The notes under the pieces: generated by a model | Told to the model about the DNA's origin: nothing | What the model saw: the letters and a program-made list of their open reading frames with translations, nothing else | The model's database searches: none | Assembly (NCBI GenBank): GCA_013816725.1 | Contig: JACDEA010000153.1 | Location: forward strand, 1 to 5,972 | Source: Actinomycetota bacterium | GTDB taxonomy: Bacteria > Actinomycetota > Acidimicrobiia > Acidimicrobiales > JACDEA01 | DNA: 5,972 nt | Reading direction: 5' to 3' | Part shown: positions 5,729-5,972 of the stretch, one piece after another | How the letters are laid out: every line of letters starts with the position of its first letter | Position numbering within the stretch: the stretch's first letter is position 1 | Made by a program: the position numbers and the translations under genes

Positions 5729-5972
5729 GTGACAACCGCTCGGCGGGTAGTCCTATTTTCAGCAGGTGCGGCGGGAGCGATCGTCATGGTGACCATCGGT
5801 CCCGGCGAGACAGCGCTCGGCGCCGGCCGCGACGCGCCGCCTCGGGTAGGTCAACCCGGTCGCAACAGCCCGGACACTCCCCGCGGCAAGGCCGGTTCGC
5901 CCGGGCGCAGCGGCCACCAGGGTCGCACCGGCCCGAACGGCCCGAACGGCCGCAGCCACCAGGGCCGCGCTG
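5729..5972 (+). CDS. Collagen-like Gly-X-Y protein with N-terminal hydrophobic segment, cut by the right edge
   Basis: Eighty-one residues are visible, with no stop before the edge. The start is GTG, preceded by GAGAGGAG and a TAGACT -10. Residues 1-6 are polar and basic (VTTARR). Residues 7-23 (VVLFSAGAAGAIVMVTI) form a hydrophobic helix, i.e. a signal peptide or membrane anchor. No lipobox Cys is present and no clean Ala-X-Ala cleavage site stands out. From residue 41 Gly recurs every third position up to 74: ten of twelve triplets start with Gly (GQP, GRN, then SPD and TPR, then GKA, GSP, GRS, GHQ, GRT, GPN, GPN, GRS). The register then slips by one residue (HQG). Pro, Arg, Asn and Gln fill X and Y as in bacterial collagen-like proteins, which form triple helices on the surface or outside the cell. 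The function is unknown. The alternative is a low-complexity Gly/Pro/Arg secreted protein without a triple helix. The remainder beyond the edge is needed to tell. Confidence 0.62.
   Translation, partial: MTTARRVVLFSAGAAGAIVMVTIGPGETALGAGRDAPPRVGQPGRNSPDTPRGKAGSPGRSGHQGRTGPNGPNGRSHQGRA
5906..5971 (+). repeat. Short imperfect repeats within the collagen-like region
   Basis: The 9-bp unit GGCCCGAAC occurs twice in tandem (5930-5938 and 5939-5947), coding GPN-GPN. It is flanked by two copies of a longer unit, 5906-5926 (Arg-Ser-Gly-His-Gln-Gly-Arg) and 5951-5968 (Arg-Ser-His-Gln-Gly-Arg). These differ by loss of one GGC codon (5912-5914 in the first copy) and one silent change. The pattern suggests growth by duplication of codon triplets. 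Confidence 0.6.

Noticed and set aside
4761..5735. 324-codon minus-strand frame overlapping the LLM gene and the promoter of the collagen-like ORF
   Set aside because: Arg-rich shadow that runs through the LLM coding sequence in another frame and ignores the promoter region.
1..5972. CRISPR arrays, tRNA or rRNA genes, insertion sequences, attachment sites
   Set aside because: No regularly spaced repeats, cloverleaf-like segments, transposase or integrase motifs were found on either strand by reading.

Overview
The window is a GC-rich (roughly 70% by eye) stretch of chromosome that looks actinobacterial. Evidence: strong G/C third-position bias, GTG starts, short or absent leaders, TAnnnT-type -10 elements, and an F420-type luciferase-like oxidoreductase gene. 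The class Acidimicrobiia is my guess from overall style and is not proven. There are no tRNA or rRNA genes, CRISPR arrays, insertion sequences or phage genes. The coding density is that of an ordinary, compact chromosomal region.

Layout from left to right. A minus-strand VOC (glyoxalase-fold) gene runs off the left edge and starts at 538. Only 18 bp away, a plus-strand medium-chain zinc alcohol dehydrogenase starts at 557 and ends at 1660. Fourteen bp later comes a complete tldD/tldE pair (1675-3114 and 3111-4457, 4-bp overlap), encoding the two-subunit zinc metalloprotease. TldD carries the HExxxH motif and the C-terminal Cys; TldE carries the degenerate, non-catalytic version. A minus-strand LLM-class oxidoreductase (5443 or 5479 down to 4454) converges on tldE with a 4-bp tail overlap. 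A 61-codon unrecognised gene (5478-5663) diverges from it. At the right edge, after a 65-bp gap with a GC-rich stem-loop, a good -10 (TAGACT) and a strong Shine-Dalgarno site, a new ORF starts at GTG 5729. It encodes an N-terminal hydrophobic segment followed by collagen-like Gly-X-Y triplets and runs out of the window.

How the genes may work together. The dehydrogenase, tldD and tldE are co-oriented and tightly packed, so they could be one transcript. TldD/TldE degrade unfolded or modified peptides and in some species mature ribosomal peptides. No recognisable precursor peptide or modifying enzyme lies in the window, so a peptide-maturation role here is only a possibility. The VOC, dehydrogenase and LLM genes are generic redox or small-molecule enzymes without a shared pathway that I can name. 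The least ordinary element is the truncated collagen-like ORF at the right edge, together with the compact, probably leaderless divergent promoters.
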